Shown here piece by piece: positions 26,263 through 35,697 of a stretch of 64,000 nucleotides of DNA; within the stretch, counting starts at the first letter, position 1; each line of letters begins with the position of its first letter. Position numbers and translations under genes: made by a program. Source of the DNA: Faeciplasma sp048393055 (lineage in GTDB: Bacteria; Bacillota; Clostridia; Oscillospirales; Ruminococcaceae); contig DBFJJS010000010.1 of assembly GCA_048393055.1 (NCBI GenBank), positions 388,521-452,520 of the forward strand, in the 5' to 3' direction. Under the pieces are notes generated by a model that was not told the origin of the DNA, made no database searches, and saw only the letters and a list, made by a program, of their open reading frames with translations.

Positions 26263-27501
26263 TCAGGCTGTTTTATACTTTTCCGCCTGACTGCATATTT
26301 TAATATCCACAAGCGCATCGAGCTTAATGCCGTCTGCGGTGTATTCCTCTGAGAATACGCTTCCCTGTTCCCTTATTTTTGCCGCGAATCCGGCCTCCGA
26401 AAACGGAATCAGAAGCTGCATTCTTTTTGCTGTCTCAGGCAGCGCCTCCATTATGGCCTTTAAAAGCTCGTCAAAGCCGGTTTTGTTAAGCCCCGATATG
26501 CACACGACGCCATCGGGATGCCGTATGCCGTCTGGAAGCAAATCACACTTATTTAAAACAGTTATAACCGGTATTCCATCGCAGCCAAGCTCCGCCAAAA
26601 GCTTTAACGTGACACTTTTCTCAAGCTCAGAATACTCGCTTGACGCATCCACAATGTGAAGTATCACATCAGCGCTGGCAGCCTCCTCAAGAGTTGATTT
26701 AAACGCCTCCACAAGGTGGTGCGGCAGTCTTGAAATAAGCCCTACGGTATCTATAAGCGTGACGCTCCTGCCGTCAGGCAAAAGTATTGCGCGCGACGTT
26801 GTTTCAAGAGTTGCGAACAGCTTGTTCTCAGCCAGCACTCCCGCATCTGTCAAAGCGTTTAAAAGAGTCGATTTACCCACATTCGTATAACCTACGATTG
26901 CTGCGCACAATACGCCATCCTTTTTGCGCCTTTTGCGCATAAGGTCGCGGCGCGACGCGATCTCCTTAAGCTCAGCCTCGAGATATCCTATCCTCTGTCG
27001 GATGTGGCGCCTGTCGGTTTCAAGCTTGGTTTCTCCCGGACCTCTTGTTCCAATTCCGCCTCCGAGCCTTGAAAGCTTTACTCCCATTCCGGTTAGCCGC
27101 GGAAGCCTGTACTTGTTTTGAGCAAGCTCGACCTGAAGCTTTCCTTCCCTTGTTGTGGCACGCTGCGCGAAAATATCTAAAATAAGCATTGTGCGGTCTA
27201 TCGTATATGTGTCTGTCACGTCTTCAATATTGCGTATCTGAGTCCCGGTAAGCTCGCAGTCAAAAATAACCTGGTCTATCTCCAGTGACTCGCAAAGCTG
27301 CGCCATCTCTTCAAGCCTTCCCGAGCCTATGCAGGTGGCGTTGTCATAAGATGGCCGCTTCTGAGTAACAACCGCCGCAACGTCTGCGCCAGCGGTATCA
27401 CACAGCGCGCTCAGCTCCTCTATAGACCTCTCGGCGTCGTATTCTCCTATATCTACCGACACAAGCATCACCTTTGGTCTGCCTGTTGTGTTTTCAGTCA
27501 T
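26263..27501 (-). CDS. hflX: Ribosome-associated GTPase HflX
   Basis: HflX (412 aa) binds the 50S subunit and splits stalled or hibernating ribosomes. The N-terminal nucleotide-binding domain contains the family sequence AQRATTREGKLQVELAQNKYRLPRL and a glycine-rich GGGIGTRGPGETKLETDRR loop. The GTPase G1 motif is GYTNVGKST at residues 204-212, with DTVG as G3 and NKCD as G4. The short C-terminal domain is present. A GGAGG site precedes ATG 27501. It may be transcribed with the upstream argC-like gene, 63 nt away. Confidence 0.94.
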   Translation of the reverse strand: MTENTTGRPKVMLVSVDIGEYDAERSIEELSALCDTAGADVAAVVTQKRPSYDNATCIGSGRLEEMAQLCESLEIDQVIFDCELTGTQIRNIEDVTDTYTIDRTMLILDIFAQRATTREGKLQVELAQNKYRLPRLTGMGVKLSRLGGGIGTRGPGETKLETDRRHIRQRIGYLEAELKEIASRRDLMRKRRKKDGVLCAAIVGYTNVGKSTLLNALTDAGVLAENKLFATLETTSRAILLPDGRSVTLIDTVGLISRLPHHLVEAFKSTLEEAASADVILHIVDASSEYSELEKSVTLKLLAELGCDGIPVITVLNKCDLLPDGIRHPDGVVCISGLNKTGFDELLKAIMEALPETAKRMQLLIPFSEAGFAAKIREQGSVFSEEYTADGIKLDALVDIKICSQAEKYKTA

Positions 27502-27564
27502 ATATCCTCCATAAAAATCCCCGAATTAAAACCGGTTCCAGCGGTAAAACGTCAAGTCAAAGCC

Positions 27565-28509
27565 TTAAATAACTCCGTGAAGCTCGTCTATGCCGAGCAT
27601 GAGATTCATGCATTGAACGGCAGTTCCCGCTCCGCCCTTTCCAAGATTATCATATCTCGCCGCTACGAGACAGATATCATTATCGCCAAAGACAAAAAGC
27701 TGAAGCTTGTTAGAATCCGCCATTCCGTTTGAGTCAAGAAAACCGCCAAGCCGAGATACGGCGCTCTCGTAATCCACTACCTCTATAAGCGGCTCGCGCT
27801 CATATGCTCTTGCAATATATTCCCATACTTGACGCGAATGAAGCCTTTTTGCAAGCGTTCTTAAGTGCAGAGGAACAGTGACCAACATTCCGTTCGGATA
27901 ATTATCTATCATTGGATTAAGCGAAGGACGATAGGAAATCCCGCACACATGCATAAGCTCCTTTTGCTGCATCACAGCCTGCTCCAAAGCATACTGCCTA
28001 GCGGAAGAAAGCCCAAAGGGGCGGTTTTCATCCTCGTACATCGATATCATATTTGCGCCTCCGCTCGAGTAGCCGACAACAGAATTGATAATAAGCGGAT
28101 GATAAGGCGCCATTATCTTTGCCTTTATGAGAGGATTTATTATAAGGGAAGCTCCGACGGCAAGGGTCGCAGGCATGGCTACGAATCTCGACATTGATAT
28201 CCTACGGCGGTTATCATATGATAACTCAGGCAGGCCGTACGCCCAGTTGGGAGCGAGGCGAAACGCATTGGATGTATCAAGCACCTTCGTTGACTTGTTC
28301 TCAATAAGTGGAATGGTCTCTGTAACCGTCTGGGCAGACTGGCACAATATCACAATATCCGCGCTGTTCAAAAGAGACAGCCTCTGCTCAGGCGTAAACG
28401 TCGACCTGTCCTCAAGGGCTATAACCTCTAAATCATCTCTATCATAAAGCATTGAACCTATGTTCAGGCTTATTGCACCATAATGCCCATCTATAAGTAC
28501 CTTTTTCAC
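27565..28509 (-). CDS. ArgC type-2-like protein lacking the catalytic cysteine
   Basis: A 314-residue relative of type-2 N-acetyl-gamma-glutamyl-phosphate reductase. Family landmarks are clear: DTSNAFRLAPNWAYGLPELS, GYSSGGANMI, GMLVTVPLHL and DNLGKGGAGTAVQ. However, the nucleophile motif PGCYPTG is replaced by PATLAVG at 113-119, which puts Thr115 in place of the cysteine. The HxH-type region after YALE is also lost, and the N-terminal dinucleotide loop is altered (GHYGAISL). No other arginine genes are near. I infer a pseudoenzyme or a protein with a new role rather than an active ArgC. GTG start with a weak RBS. Confidence 0.8.
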   Translation of the reverse strand: MKKVLIDGHYGAISLNIGSMLYDRDDLEVIALEDRSTFTPEQRLSLLNSADIVILCQSAQTVTETIPLIENKSTKVLDTSNAFRLAPNWAYGLPELSYDNRRRISMSRFVAMPATLAVGASLIINPLIKAKIMAPYHPLIINSVVGYSSGGANMISMYEDENRPFGLSSARQYALEQAVMQQKELMHVCGISYRPSLNPMIDNYPNGMLVTVPLHLRTLAKRLHSRQVWEYIARAYEREPLIEVVDYESAVSRLGGFLDSNGMADSNKLQLFVFGDNDICLVAARYDNLGKGGAGTAVQCMNLMLGIDELHGVI

Positions 28510-28682
28510 TTTTACACATCCCTGCTTAATATACTTAGGCGCGATTAGACTTAACTTGACTCAATTTTATACACAAATACTATCCCATATTTCATTCTGT
28601 TTGTCAATGGCAGAACTCATTAAATATTATTAATTATTGCTTTAGATTGCCGCTATATACCCTCGCTGCGGAAGTCTTCTTC

Positions 28683-28727
28683 AAAAAAAGCCGGCACAGA
28701 CATGATCCTGTCTGTGCCGGTGTTTTG
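28683..28727 (-). terminator. Terminator of the lipoprotein/ABC operon
   Basis: On the minus strand, CCGGCACAGACA pairs perfectly with TGTCTGTGCCGG around a 6-nt loop, then CTTTTTTT. Confidence 0.92.
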
Positions 28728-28741
28728 CCTAAAAGCTTAAA

Positions 28742-29566
28742 TTATTCTGTTACTACCTCAACAGAAGTAATATGCGGGTTTACGCCCTCATACCAGTAGA
28801 GGAAGCCCTCCATGTTGACAACGTCTCCTACCTGAAGGTTCTTAACCGCTGCGTACACATCAGTAGTATTGTCGCAAAGGTAGGACTCAACGGTAAAGGT
28901 ATAGATCTGTCCGTTGTAGGAAACATTGAAGTAAAGGTCGTCTCCATCTGTTCCCGAACCATCATAGCTGTAAAGGAATGCAGCGCCGTCGCCGGAGTCC
29001 TCAACCGTCATGCCGGTGAAGGTTACAAGCTGGTTCTGATAATCGATAAGCCCGTCTGTTCCGAGCATCTCGGTAACGTCGATAGGCTCAGCAACATAAG
29101 TATCGCCGTCGTCAATAATTTCAAATGTACCGTCGATAATTTCGATCTCGCCGGACCAAACCGACTTGTATCCGGTGACCCTTATCTTTGTGCCGACCTC
29201 GAGCAATGCGTAATCATCCTCAGAGCAGGCGGCGCTGTAGATAAAGTAAGCTCCGTCTTCATCCTGCGTATAAAGGGTCGCGGTGTCCTCCCACCAGGAC
29301 TGCTTCGCCTGAACATAGGTCTCAACAGTTACCTCGGTGTCATATTCTGCAGCCATGTACTCTTCGTAGCTCATAACCTCGGGAGCTTCCTCATCGACAG
29401 GCTGCTCTTCGTCTACATTGTCCTCGGTATTTTCCTCGTTCTGAGTAACCTCAGCCTGATCGTTTCCGTCGTCGGCAGTATCGCCGCCGCATCCGGTAAG
29501 GACAAGCGAAAGCGAAAGCGCCAGCACTAATAACAATGCTAAATATTTTTTCATTTTAACTTCCAT
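28742..29566 (-). CDS. Lipoprotein with OB-like domains
   Basis: A 274-residue predicted lipoprotein of unknown function. The signal has lipobox LTGC, then an acidic Asp/Glu/Asn linker of ~50 residues. Two similar stretches follow, each with the pattern of OB-fold proteins that bind nucleic acid or sugar (VETYVQAKQSWWEDTATLYTQD and LVTFTGMTVEDSGDGAAFLYSYD regions; LEVGTKIRVTGYKS and LQVGDVVNMEGFLYW). ATG 29566 lies 6 nt after GGAG, so I prefer it to the longer open frame. It is 100 nt behind the binding-protein gene and ends at the operon terminator. A cell-surface role with the importer is possible but unproven. Confidence 0.75.
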   Translation of the reverse strand: MEVKMKKYLALLLVLALSLSLVLTGCGGDTADDGNDQAEVTQNEENTEDNVDEEQPVDEEAPEVMSYEEYMAAEYDTEVTVETYVQAKQSWWEDTATLYTQDEDGAYFIYSAACSEDDYALLEVGTKIRVTGYKSVWSGEIEIIDGTFEIIDDGDTYVAEPIDVTEMLGTDGLIDYQNQLVTFTGMTVEDSGDGAAFLYSYDGSGTDGDDLYFNVSYNGQIYTFTVESYLCDNTTDVYAAVKNLQVGDVVNMEGFLYWYEGVNPHITSVEVVTE

Positions 29567-29666
29567 GCCTTTCTCCTCATATAAATGAGGTACGCAAATA
29601 TGAAAATCATTCTTGTTAGAAATCAATTCCAACACCTTGTTAGTATACTCAAAAATCGGCTTTAAG

Positions 29667-31277
29667 TCAATATTTTTTTCTTTTCTTTTCTCTTTTGTAC
29701 AATACGAGTCCGTAAATGCTGATGAGAATCCATACTATTGCCAATGTAACAAGAAGTATTACCGAAGCCGCCGGCAAAGGACCAAGGTCCTCTCTTCCGG
29801 AAGACACAGCCCCGAGCTGATCAAGTCTGTACAGCGACTCCACCTCACTGTAAAGCGTCTGCATAAACTGCTCGTCGATAGTTTCCCTGCGCCTTGCCGC
29901 CTTAACGGTGTTTTCAATTAACTGCCCCGCAGCGTTCCGAAGAGAGGCAGAACCGTTAAACACCGGAGTCACAAACGTATTGTCGATGTTGTCCAAAAGA
30001 AGCCGGCACGCCTTTATCTTTACATCGTAATAGGTCGAGTTGTCCTCCCCCGCTCTCGACAGGTAATCCTGATACTCCTCTGAGCTTTGTGCCTTCGAGG
30101 TTACGGGTATATATCCTTCCGTTTGGGAATAGGCAATCTGGACGTCGTTTGTCAACAGGTACTGGGCGAAAAGCCACGACGCCAGCACCTCCTGCGGGTC
30201 CGACTTGTTGAATATGCAAACAGACGGTCCTTGGGATATCATCTGCGGGTTTTCGGGGTCAAACTGGGGTATGACCATTACCTCAGTCTCAAATTCCACA
30301 AGCCTGTCCTCGCTGATATCGCTGAGCGGCGCGTCAGTACCCATCCATGTCGAGCCCGCCGTAGAGTCTATCGCGAAAATACACTGTCCGGCGTTCAAAA
30401 AGTTTGCGGGATAGCTTGAAATCTTAAATGTTGAAAACGACCTGTCCGCCCCGTGCTCGCCTATGGTGTAAAGGAGCTCCTTTGTGGTGTCGTTGAAAAT
30501 CAGAATGTCCCCGTTCTCGGTCGAGTAGCCCGCCCCCTTCTGGCGAAGCATCTGTATCATCATATTGTCGGTGGATTTATATATAAACGGGATCATGACC
30601 TTTTGGTCGTTTACAAGGAAATTGCCATCCTCGTCGGCGGCCATCGCAGCCTCGGATACCTCCCAGACGAAATCCCACGTAAGCGTTTCGGGAAGGGTAT
30701 ATCCCAGCTCCTCAACATAGGTCTTATTTACATAGCATGCCTCTGTCGAGCGCATATACGGTATTGCGTAGTGCTTCCCGTCGATGACGCACTCCTCAAG
30801 AAACTGCGGGATTATCTCCTCCTGCGTTACAGAGTCGAATCTTAGCTCGCTTCCGCCAAGCCCGTATTTTTCATCCTCAAGAAGACCGTCAAGCGGCACG
30901 ACGATGTTTTGTCCCGTCAGATATGTCGCTATGTGGTCAGGGTAGGTTATGCAGACGTTTGGAGTGGTGTTTGTTGAAATGTTGGTTATAACGTCGTTAT
31001 ATATGTCGTTGTAATCGGTATACAGCCTAAGCGTCACGGTTATGTTGGGGTATATGCTCGAAAAATCCTCTATCGCCTTGGCGTAAATGTCGGTTTGAGC
31101 CTTGTTGGTATCGTTTTTTGCCCAAAAAACTATGTTGTATTCCCTTTCTGTGTCAAACTCGTCCGGGACTGCAAATTCGTTTAGCCCCTCGCGAGCTCCG
31201 TGACAGCCGGAAAGCGCCGTACACGCGATTGCTGCTGACAAGATAAGCGCCGCTATCCTCGGTTTGCGTTTCATCAC
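29667..31277 (-). CDS. ABC importer solute-binding protein with C-terminal membrane helix
   Basis: A 536-residue family 1 (UgpB/MalE-like) solute-binding protein, expected to capture a sugar or glycerol-phosphate-type ligand outside the membrane. The N-terminus has a lipoprotein signal (LSGC). IVFWAKNDTNKAQTDIYAKA and the IPYMRSTEACYVNK stretch are typical of the family. Unusually, a hydrophobic helix of ~24 residues followed by KREKKRKK ends the protein (about 500-536), giving a second membrane anchor. GTG start overlaps the permease stop (GTGA). The ligand is not known. Confidence 0.85.
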   Translation of the reverse strand: MMKRKPRIAALILSAAIACTALSGCHGAREGLNEFAVPDEFDTEREYNIVFWAKNDTNKAQTDIYAKAIEDFSSIYPNITVTLRLYTDYNDIYNDVITNISTNTTPNVCITYPDHIATYLTGQNIVVPLDGLLEDEKYGLGGSELRFDSVTQEEIIPQFLEECVIDGKHYAIPYMRSTEACYVNKTYVEELGYTLPETLTWDFVWEVSEAAMAADEDGNFLVNDQKVMIPFIYKSTDNMMIQMLRQKGAGYSTENGDILIFNDTTKELLYTIGEHGADRSFSTFKISSYPANFLNAGQCIFAIDSTAGSTWMGTDAPLSDISEDRLVEFETEVMVIPQFDPENPQMISQGPSVCIFNKSDPQEVLASWLFAQYLLTNDVQIAYSQTEGYIPVTSKAQSSEEYQDYLSRAGEDNSTYYDVKIKACRLLLDNIDNTFVTPVFNGSASLRNAAGQLIENTVKAARRRETIDEQFMQTLYSEVESLYRLDQLGAVSSGREDLGPLPAASVILLVTLAIVWILISIYGLVLYKREKKRKKY

Positions 31278-32167
31278 CCTTTTGTTCCCCCTCTTGATAC
31301 GCCGGCCATTATTTTATTCCTGAAAATCAAAAACAGCAGTATCAGCGGCACACTTATTACTACTACCGCCGCCATCATCGCCGGTATATTTTCTCGTCCG
31401 AAGCCGTTTTCACGGATTTCCTGAATGCCGTTTGATACAAGGTAATAATTAGGGTCGTCGGTAATAAGCCTCGGCCAGACATATGAGTTCCAGCACTCGA
31501 TTACCTTAAGTATTCCTATGGTTATAAGGGTGGGCTTGCATATGGGCACCATGACCTTAAGCAGATACTTTAAATCGGACGTACCGTCCACCTTGGCGGC
31601 ATAGTAAAGGGTATCAGGTACCTGTGCGAAATTTTCCCGAAGAAGATATATATAAAACACCGAGGTCACAGACGGAAGTATCAGACCTAAAAATGTGTTT
31701 CGCAAATCCATGTTGGTAATAGTTACGAAGTTTGTTATTATGACAAGCTCGTTAGGTATCATCATCAGGGATAAAAACAGCGTAAACACAAGATTTTTTC
31801 CCCTGAACTCCAGCCTGTCAAAGGCAAACGCTGCCAGAGTAATCACAACAAGCATTATCGCGGTCACAGCGACGGTAAATATAAGAGTGTTTAACAGATA
31901 CCTTCCCAGCGGGACCGAGCTGAACGCTTCAACGTAGTTGCTCAGCGTGGGAGTGAGCGTGAAAAACTTCGGTATATACTCGGAATTATATTCGCTGTAG
32001 CTCTTAACAGACGTGAGTATCATCCAGTAAAACGGGAACAGAACGATAAGCGCCCAAACGCTTAACAGAACGTATGTAACCGCCTTAACTATCCGCCTTC
32101 TTATGACTACAGACCTTCCTATTCTCTCGTAGTCGGAAATATTCTCATCGGAATTAATCGTGCTCAT
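31274..32167 (-). CDS. ABC importer permease, MalG/UgpE type
   Basis: A permease of about 297 residues with six membrane segments, the second of the heterodimer. The EAA-loop motif is YAAKVDGTSDLKYLLKVMVPICKP, which contacts the ATPase. LFPFYWMILTSVKS near the N-terminus is typical of carbohydrate CUT1 permeases. The frame is open to a TTG at 32188 that overlaps the preceding stop. ATG 32167, 13 nt after AAAGG, fits local spacing better, but the start is uncertain. It overlaps the binding-protein gene by 4 nt. Confidence 0.9.
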   Translation of the reverse strand: MSTINSDENISDYERIGRSVVIRRRIVKAVTYVLLSVWALIVLFPFYWMILTSVKSYSEYNSEYIPKFFTLTPTLSNYVEAFSSVPLGRYLLNTLIFTVAVTAIMLVVITLAAFAFDRLEFRGKNLVFTLFLSLMMIPNELVIITNFVTITNMDLRNTFLGLILPSVTSVFYIYLLRENFAQVPDTLYYAAKVDGTSDLKYLLKVMVPICKPTLITIGILKVIECWNSYVWPRLITDDPNYYLVSNGIQEIRENGFGRENIPAMMAAVVVISVPLILLFLIFRNKIMAGVSRGGTKG

Positions 32168-32184
32168 ATCAAACATTCCGCCTT

Positions 32185-33072
32185 TCAATAATGAGTGTGC
32201 TTTCTGCTTATCAGCAGGTTAATGCAGGTTATTGTCAATACAATTACAAAAAGGATAATCGCAGCTGCCGACGCATAGGACGGATATCCTCCGCTGTCGC
32301 CGTAGAGCATGTCGTAAACATAGCCGACTATTGTGTTCATACCGGATGCATTAAGATCCGTGCCGAACAGCGCCACAGCGTCGCTGTACGCCTTGAAAGC
32401 GCCGATAAAGCCGGTTACGATAAGATAAAATATTGTCGGCGATATCATGGGAAGAGTTATTTTTCTGAATATCCTGAAGCTCGACGTACCGTCCACTCTT
32501 GCGGCGTTGTAATAGCTGCGGTCAACAGACGACAGGGCGCTTGTAAGAAGCAGTATTTTAAAGGGCAAAACCACCCATACAGTGTAAAAGCACAGAACAA
32601 ACATCTTAGCCCAGTACGGACCGTCTATAAAATCTACCGAGCTGCCGCCGAACCAGTTTATAAGAACGTTTACAAGCCCGTCGCTGTACGCGGTCTTTTT
32701 GAAAAGGATCATGAAAACAAGACCTACCGCAAGCGTATTCGTAACATACGGCAGAAAGTAAACAGTCTGAAACAGGTTTCTTAGCGGTTTTATCGAGCTG
32801 AGCCCTACGGAAATAAGCAGGGCAAGACCGGTTGAAACAGGCACGGTAATTATAACGAGTATAAATGTGTTTTTAAGCGCCTGGAGAAAATACGGGTCGT
32901 GAAGCACATAAGAAAAATTATACGTTCCGACACCGTAATAGGTCTGGGAGGCAAAATTATAGCCCTCTTCAAACGAATATATCAAAACGTCTATCAGCGG
33001 ATACACCATAAAAACGCCTAAAAACAAAATAGCAGGCAAAAGGTATATCCATCCCTTGAAATTGCTTTTCAT
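32185..33072 (-). CDS. ABC importer permease, MalF/UgpA type
   Basis: The first permease of the importer (295 aa). It has six predicted membrane segments and the EAA motif YNAARVDGTSSFRIFRKITLPM. LLPAILFLGVFMVYPLIDVLIYS is the standard first helix of CUT1 permeases. ATG 33072 lies 12 nt after AAAGG, the normal local spacing, and is preferred to GTG 33081. It follows the ATPase gene by 48 nt. Confidence 0.9.
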   Translation of the reverse strand: MKSNFKGWIYLLPAILFLGVFMVYPLIDVLIYSFEEGYNFASQTYYGVGTYNFSYVLHDPYFLQALKNTFILVIITVPVSTGLALLISVGLSSIKPLRNLFQTVYFLPYVTNTLAVGLVFMILFKKTAYSDGLVNVLINWFGGSSVDFIDGPYWAKMFVLCFYTVWVVLPFKILLLTSALSSVDRSYYNAARVDGTSSFRIFRKITLPMISPTIFYLIVTGFIGAFKAYSDAVALFGTDLNASGMNTIVGYVYDMLYGDSGGYPSYASAAAIILFVIVLTITCINLLISRKHTHY

Positions 33073-33120
33073 ATTTGACACAGTCCTTTTAAAAAGTTGA
33101 TTACGCCATAGCCCCGGAGT

Positions 33121-34215
33121 TTAAGAGCCAAAGACTATCCTTTGCTCTGTTTCTTTACTGAAAAGCAGCACCTTGTTGGGCTTAAGCTCAAAGCTGACCG
33201 TATTCGCCCCAGTGTCCACAACGCTGTCAGAGCTCACTATCGCGCGTATCGAATCCCCGAGTGAATGCTCGTTGGTGCAAATAACGCTCTTATCCCTGCC
33301 CATGATCTCAACGCCTGAGAGGGCGCATCTGAATCTGCCGTTTGGGTCGAGGACAAATCCCTCCGGTCTTATTCCCACATACACATCCTGATCCGGAGCT
33401 CCGCATGCGTCCAAAACACAGTCATCGCCTATATAAAGCTTGCCTTTGTTCACCCTGCCCTCAAAAGTATTTATCGGGGGCGTTCCTAAAAATCTGGCGA
33501 CAAACAAATTTACCGGGCTGTCGTATACGTCCTGCGGCTTGCCTATCTGCTGCACCACTCCCTGCTTCATAACCACGATCATGTCGGATATGCTCATAGC
33601 CTCCTCCTGATCGTGCGTTACGAATACGGTAGTAATTCCTGTCCTGCGCTGTATCCTTCGGATCTCCTCCCTCGTTTGAAGCCTCAGCCTTGCGTCGAGG
33701 TTTGAAAGCGGCTCGTCCAAAAGAAGGACTTTTGGCATCTTAACCATCGCTCTCGCGATAGCCACACGCTGCTGCTGCCCGCCGGAAAGCTCCTTCGGCA
33801 TACGGTCCATAAGCTCGCTTATCTGCACAAGCTCGGCGGCTTTTTCCACCCTTTCGTTCAGTTCCTGCTTTGAAAGCTTATCCTTGCCCTTCAGATTCTG
33901 AAGCGGGAACATTATATTCTGCCTTACGGTCAAATGCGGGTAAAGCGCATAGTTCTGAAATACAACGCCGACTCCCCTGCTTTCAGGCGGAAGCTTTGTA
34001 ACGTCGTCACTGCCAAAAAATATTTTGCCGGCGGTAGGCTTCAAAAGACCGCATATCATGTAAAGCGTCGTGCTTTTCCCACAGCCCGACGGTCCTAACA
34101 AACCTACAAGCTTACCGTCCGGTATTTCAAGCGAAACATCGTTTACGGCGACAACGTCGCCAGAATTCCTGCTTCCCGCAAATTTCCTGGTCAAATTCTG
34201 TAACGTAACCTTCAT
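33121..34215 (-). CDS. ABC importer ATPase, MsmK/UgpC type
   Basis: A 364-residue ATPase that should drive the two permeases. Walker A is GLLGPSGCGKSTTLYMI, the signature LSGGQQQRVAIARAM, Walker B VLLLDEPLSNLD and the switch histidine VFVTHDQ. The C-terminal ~120 residues form the TOBE/regulatory domain of the MalK class, ending with a conserved LELKPNKVLLF-like strand. It is the first gene of the minus-strand importer operon. In order the genes read as ATPase, permease, permease, binding protein, lipoprotein. Confidence 0.93.
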   Translation of the reverse strand: MKVTLQNLTRKFAGSRNSGDVVAVNDVSLEIPDGKLVGLLGPSGCGKSTTLYMICGLLKPTAGKIFFGSDDVTKLPPESRGVGVVFQNYALYPHLTVRQNIMFPLQNLKGKDKLSKQELNERVEKAAELVQISELMDRMPKELSGGQQQRVAIARAMVKMPKVLLLDEPLSNLDARLRLQTREEIRRIQRRTGITTVFVTHDQEEAMSISDMIVVMKQGVVQQIGKPQDVYDSPVNLFVARFLGTPPINTFEGRVNKGKLYIGDDCVLDACGAPDQDVYVGIRPEGFVLDPNGRFRCALSGVEIMGRDKSVICTNEHSLGDSIRAIVSSDSVVDTGANTVSFELKPNKVLLFSKETEQRIVFGS

Positions 34216-34622
34216 TCTGACTCTTTCCTTTTCCTGCCTTGCTTTTAGTATTAAACATTACGTCTGTGAACATCGCAAAGCATACTGCATTCTCCATCTC
34301 ATAGGTATTATTAATAATTATAACTCAGATCTTTGAAGTTTACAAGGCTATAAACAAATATTTGCATATTGATTAACCAAAATTTAGCCTTCAAATTACA
34401 TCGTCTTTATTGTGCAAAGAGATATGAAGCCTTCAAAATGTATTGTAATAATTCACAAAATTTAATCTGCTGAATTGAGCAAATTGCAGAATATAAATTT
34501 AATTGGGCATTTTGACTATATTTTTTTATCTTTTGTCTTGAAATTATACGTTTTATATTATAATATTTAACTGTATGGTATTAGAATATAAATACCAAAT
34601 ATTCAAAGGGAGAGAGATAACA
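34216..34622. other. AT-rich divergent promoter region
   Basis: A 407-nt non-coding, very AT-rich stretch between the leftward importer operon and the rightward surface-protein gene. It contains many poly-A/T tracts and one clear rightward promoter (34538-34566). I see no coding region or strong hairpin. Confidence 0.6.
34538..34566 (+). promoter_or_regulatory. Promoter for the repeat surface protein
   Basis: TTGAAA (34538-34543), 17-nt spacer, TAATAT (34561-34566), ~56 nt before the start codon. Confidence 0.55.
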
Positions 34623-35639
34623 ATGAAAATGAAACGTATTTTTGCCGCGTTCACAGCGGTTATCATGCTGTTTGCTCTCGCGGCGACAGCGTACGCGGAC
34701 GACGCGATGACCTTAGTACCTCTTAATCAGGAAAACCAGGGAAGCTTTAATACCGACACGATATATAACGAGACGGGCTTCACCGTTGCAGACGGCGCAC
34801 AGGCGTCCTTTAAGCTTCCTCAGGAAATACCTCTGGATCAGGCCGTGCTTGTACATATAGCCGGTTCTGCTGACGGAAACTTCAGAGTATTCCTTGAGTA
34901 CAACGGCTGGGACAGGGCTTCTACCATCGTTATGATGAACGAGCTTATTGAAGGCTACACAGGCGGCGAATTCGACGTGTACTTCACCCTTACTACCGAG
35001 GACTCGGAGGGAAAAGGCGTTACGGCGGCAAACGAAATAAACTTTAAAGGCCCGACCTACGATACCAACCTTGTTAACCTCACTGTTGAAACCTGCGAAA
35101 TTTTTATAGGCGACACCGAGGCATATAAGGCTGCCGGCGGAAACGCCTGCGCGGTAGTGGGACATACTATTGCGGAATACGTTTCAAACAACGACGCCAC
35201 CTGTACTGAGGACGGTACAAAAACCGGCGTCTGCTCTGTCTGCGGTCTTGAGGACACTGTCGTGGATGAAGGCTCCGCTCTGGGACACAGCTTCGGCGAA
35301 TACGTTTCAAATAACGACGCTACCTGTGAAGAGGACGGAACAATGACCGCTACCTGCTCGGTATGTGGCGAAACGGACACCATTGACGATGAGGGCTCGG
35401 CTTTAGGGCACAACTATGTTGACGGCGTATGCACGGTATGCGGAGAGGCAGATCCGGCAACTCAGGAAGCTGAACCGGAAATTGAGGAGGAAAATACGAG
35501 CGCTTCAACATCAAGTTCCTCCAATTCGACTGTTACTATAATAATCGTTATTACTGTTGTCATAGTTGTGGCAATTATCATTATAGTTATTGTCGTTGCT
35601 GCAAAGAGCAAAGGAAAGGGCAAAGGCGGTAAGAACTAA
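34623..35639 (+). CDS. Secreted repeat protein with C-terminal membrane anchor
   Basis: A 338-residue predicted surface protein of unknown function. A signal peptide ends near AYADDA. Residues ~22-165 form an unrecognised beta-rich domain. Two 41-residue repeats follow, with the pattern EYVSNNDATC..DGT.T..CSVCG, and then a truncated third (GHNYVDGVCTVCG). Such Cys-pair repeats are common in gut Firmicutes surface proteins. A Thr/Ser linker, a ~25-residue Ile/Val helix and a Lys/Gly tail anchor it. ATG 34623 follows AAAGGGAGAGAG. It has its own promoter. Confidence 0.8.
   Translation: MKMKRIFAAFTAVIMLFALAATAYADDAMTLVPLNQENQGSFNTDTIYNETGFTVADGAQASFKLPQEIPLDQAVLVHIAGSADGNFRVFLEYNGWDRASTIVMMNELIEGYTGGEFDVYFTLTTEDSEGKGVTAANEINFKGPTYDTNLVNLTVETCEIFIGDTEAYKAAGGNACAVVGHTIAEYVSNNDATCTEDGTKTGVCSVCGLEDTVVDEGSALGHSFGEYVSNNDATCEEDGTMTATCSVCGETDTIDDEGSALGHNYVDGVCTVCGEADPATQEAEPEIEEENTSASTSSSSNSTVTIIIVITVVIVVAIIIIVIVVAAKSKGKGKGGKN
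35174..35419 (+). repeat. 123-bp tandem coding repeats
   Basis: GAATACGTTTCAAA-type units start at 35175 and 35298, exactly 123 bp (41 codons) apart. A shortened unit follows. The copies differ mainly at third codon positions, so the duplication is not recent. Confidence 0.75.
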
Positions 35640-35697
35640 TTTCTCCGCCCGCCGATCGTAAATAAAGACGGCATATAAGAATACAATAAGGCAATAA

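Noticed and set aside
35174..35419. Recent slippage repeat
   Set aside because: The copies differ at many third positions and so are not a recent duplication.
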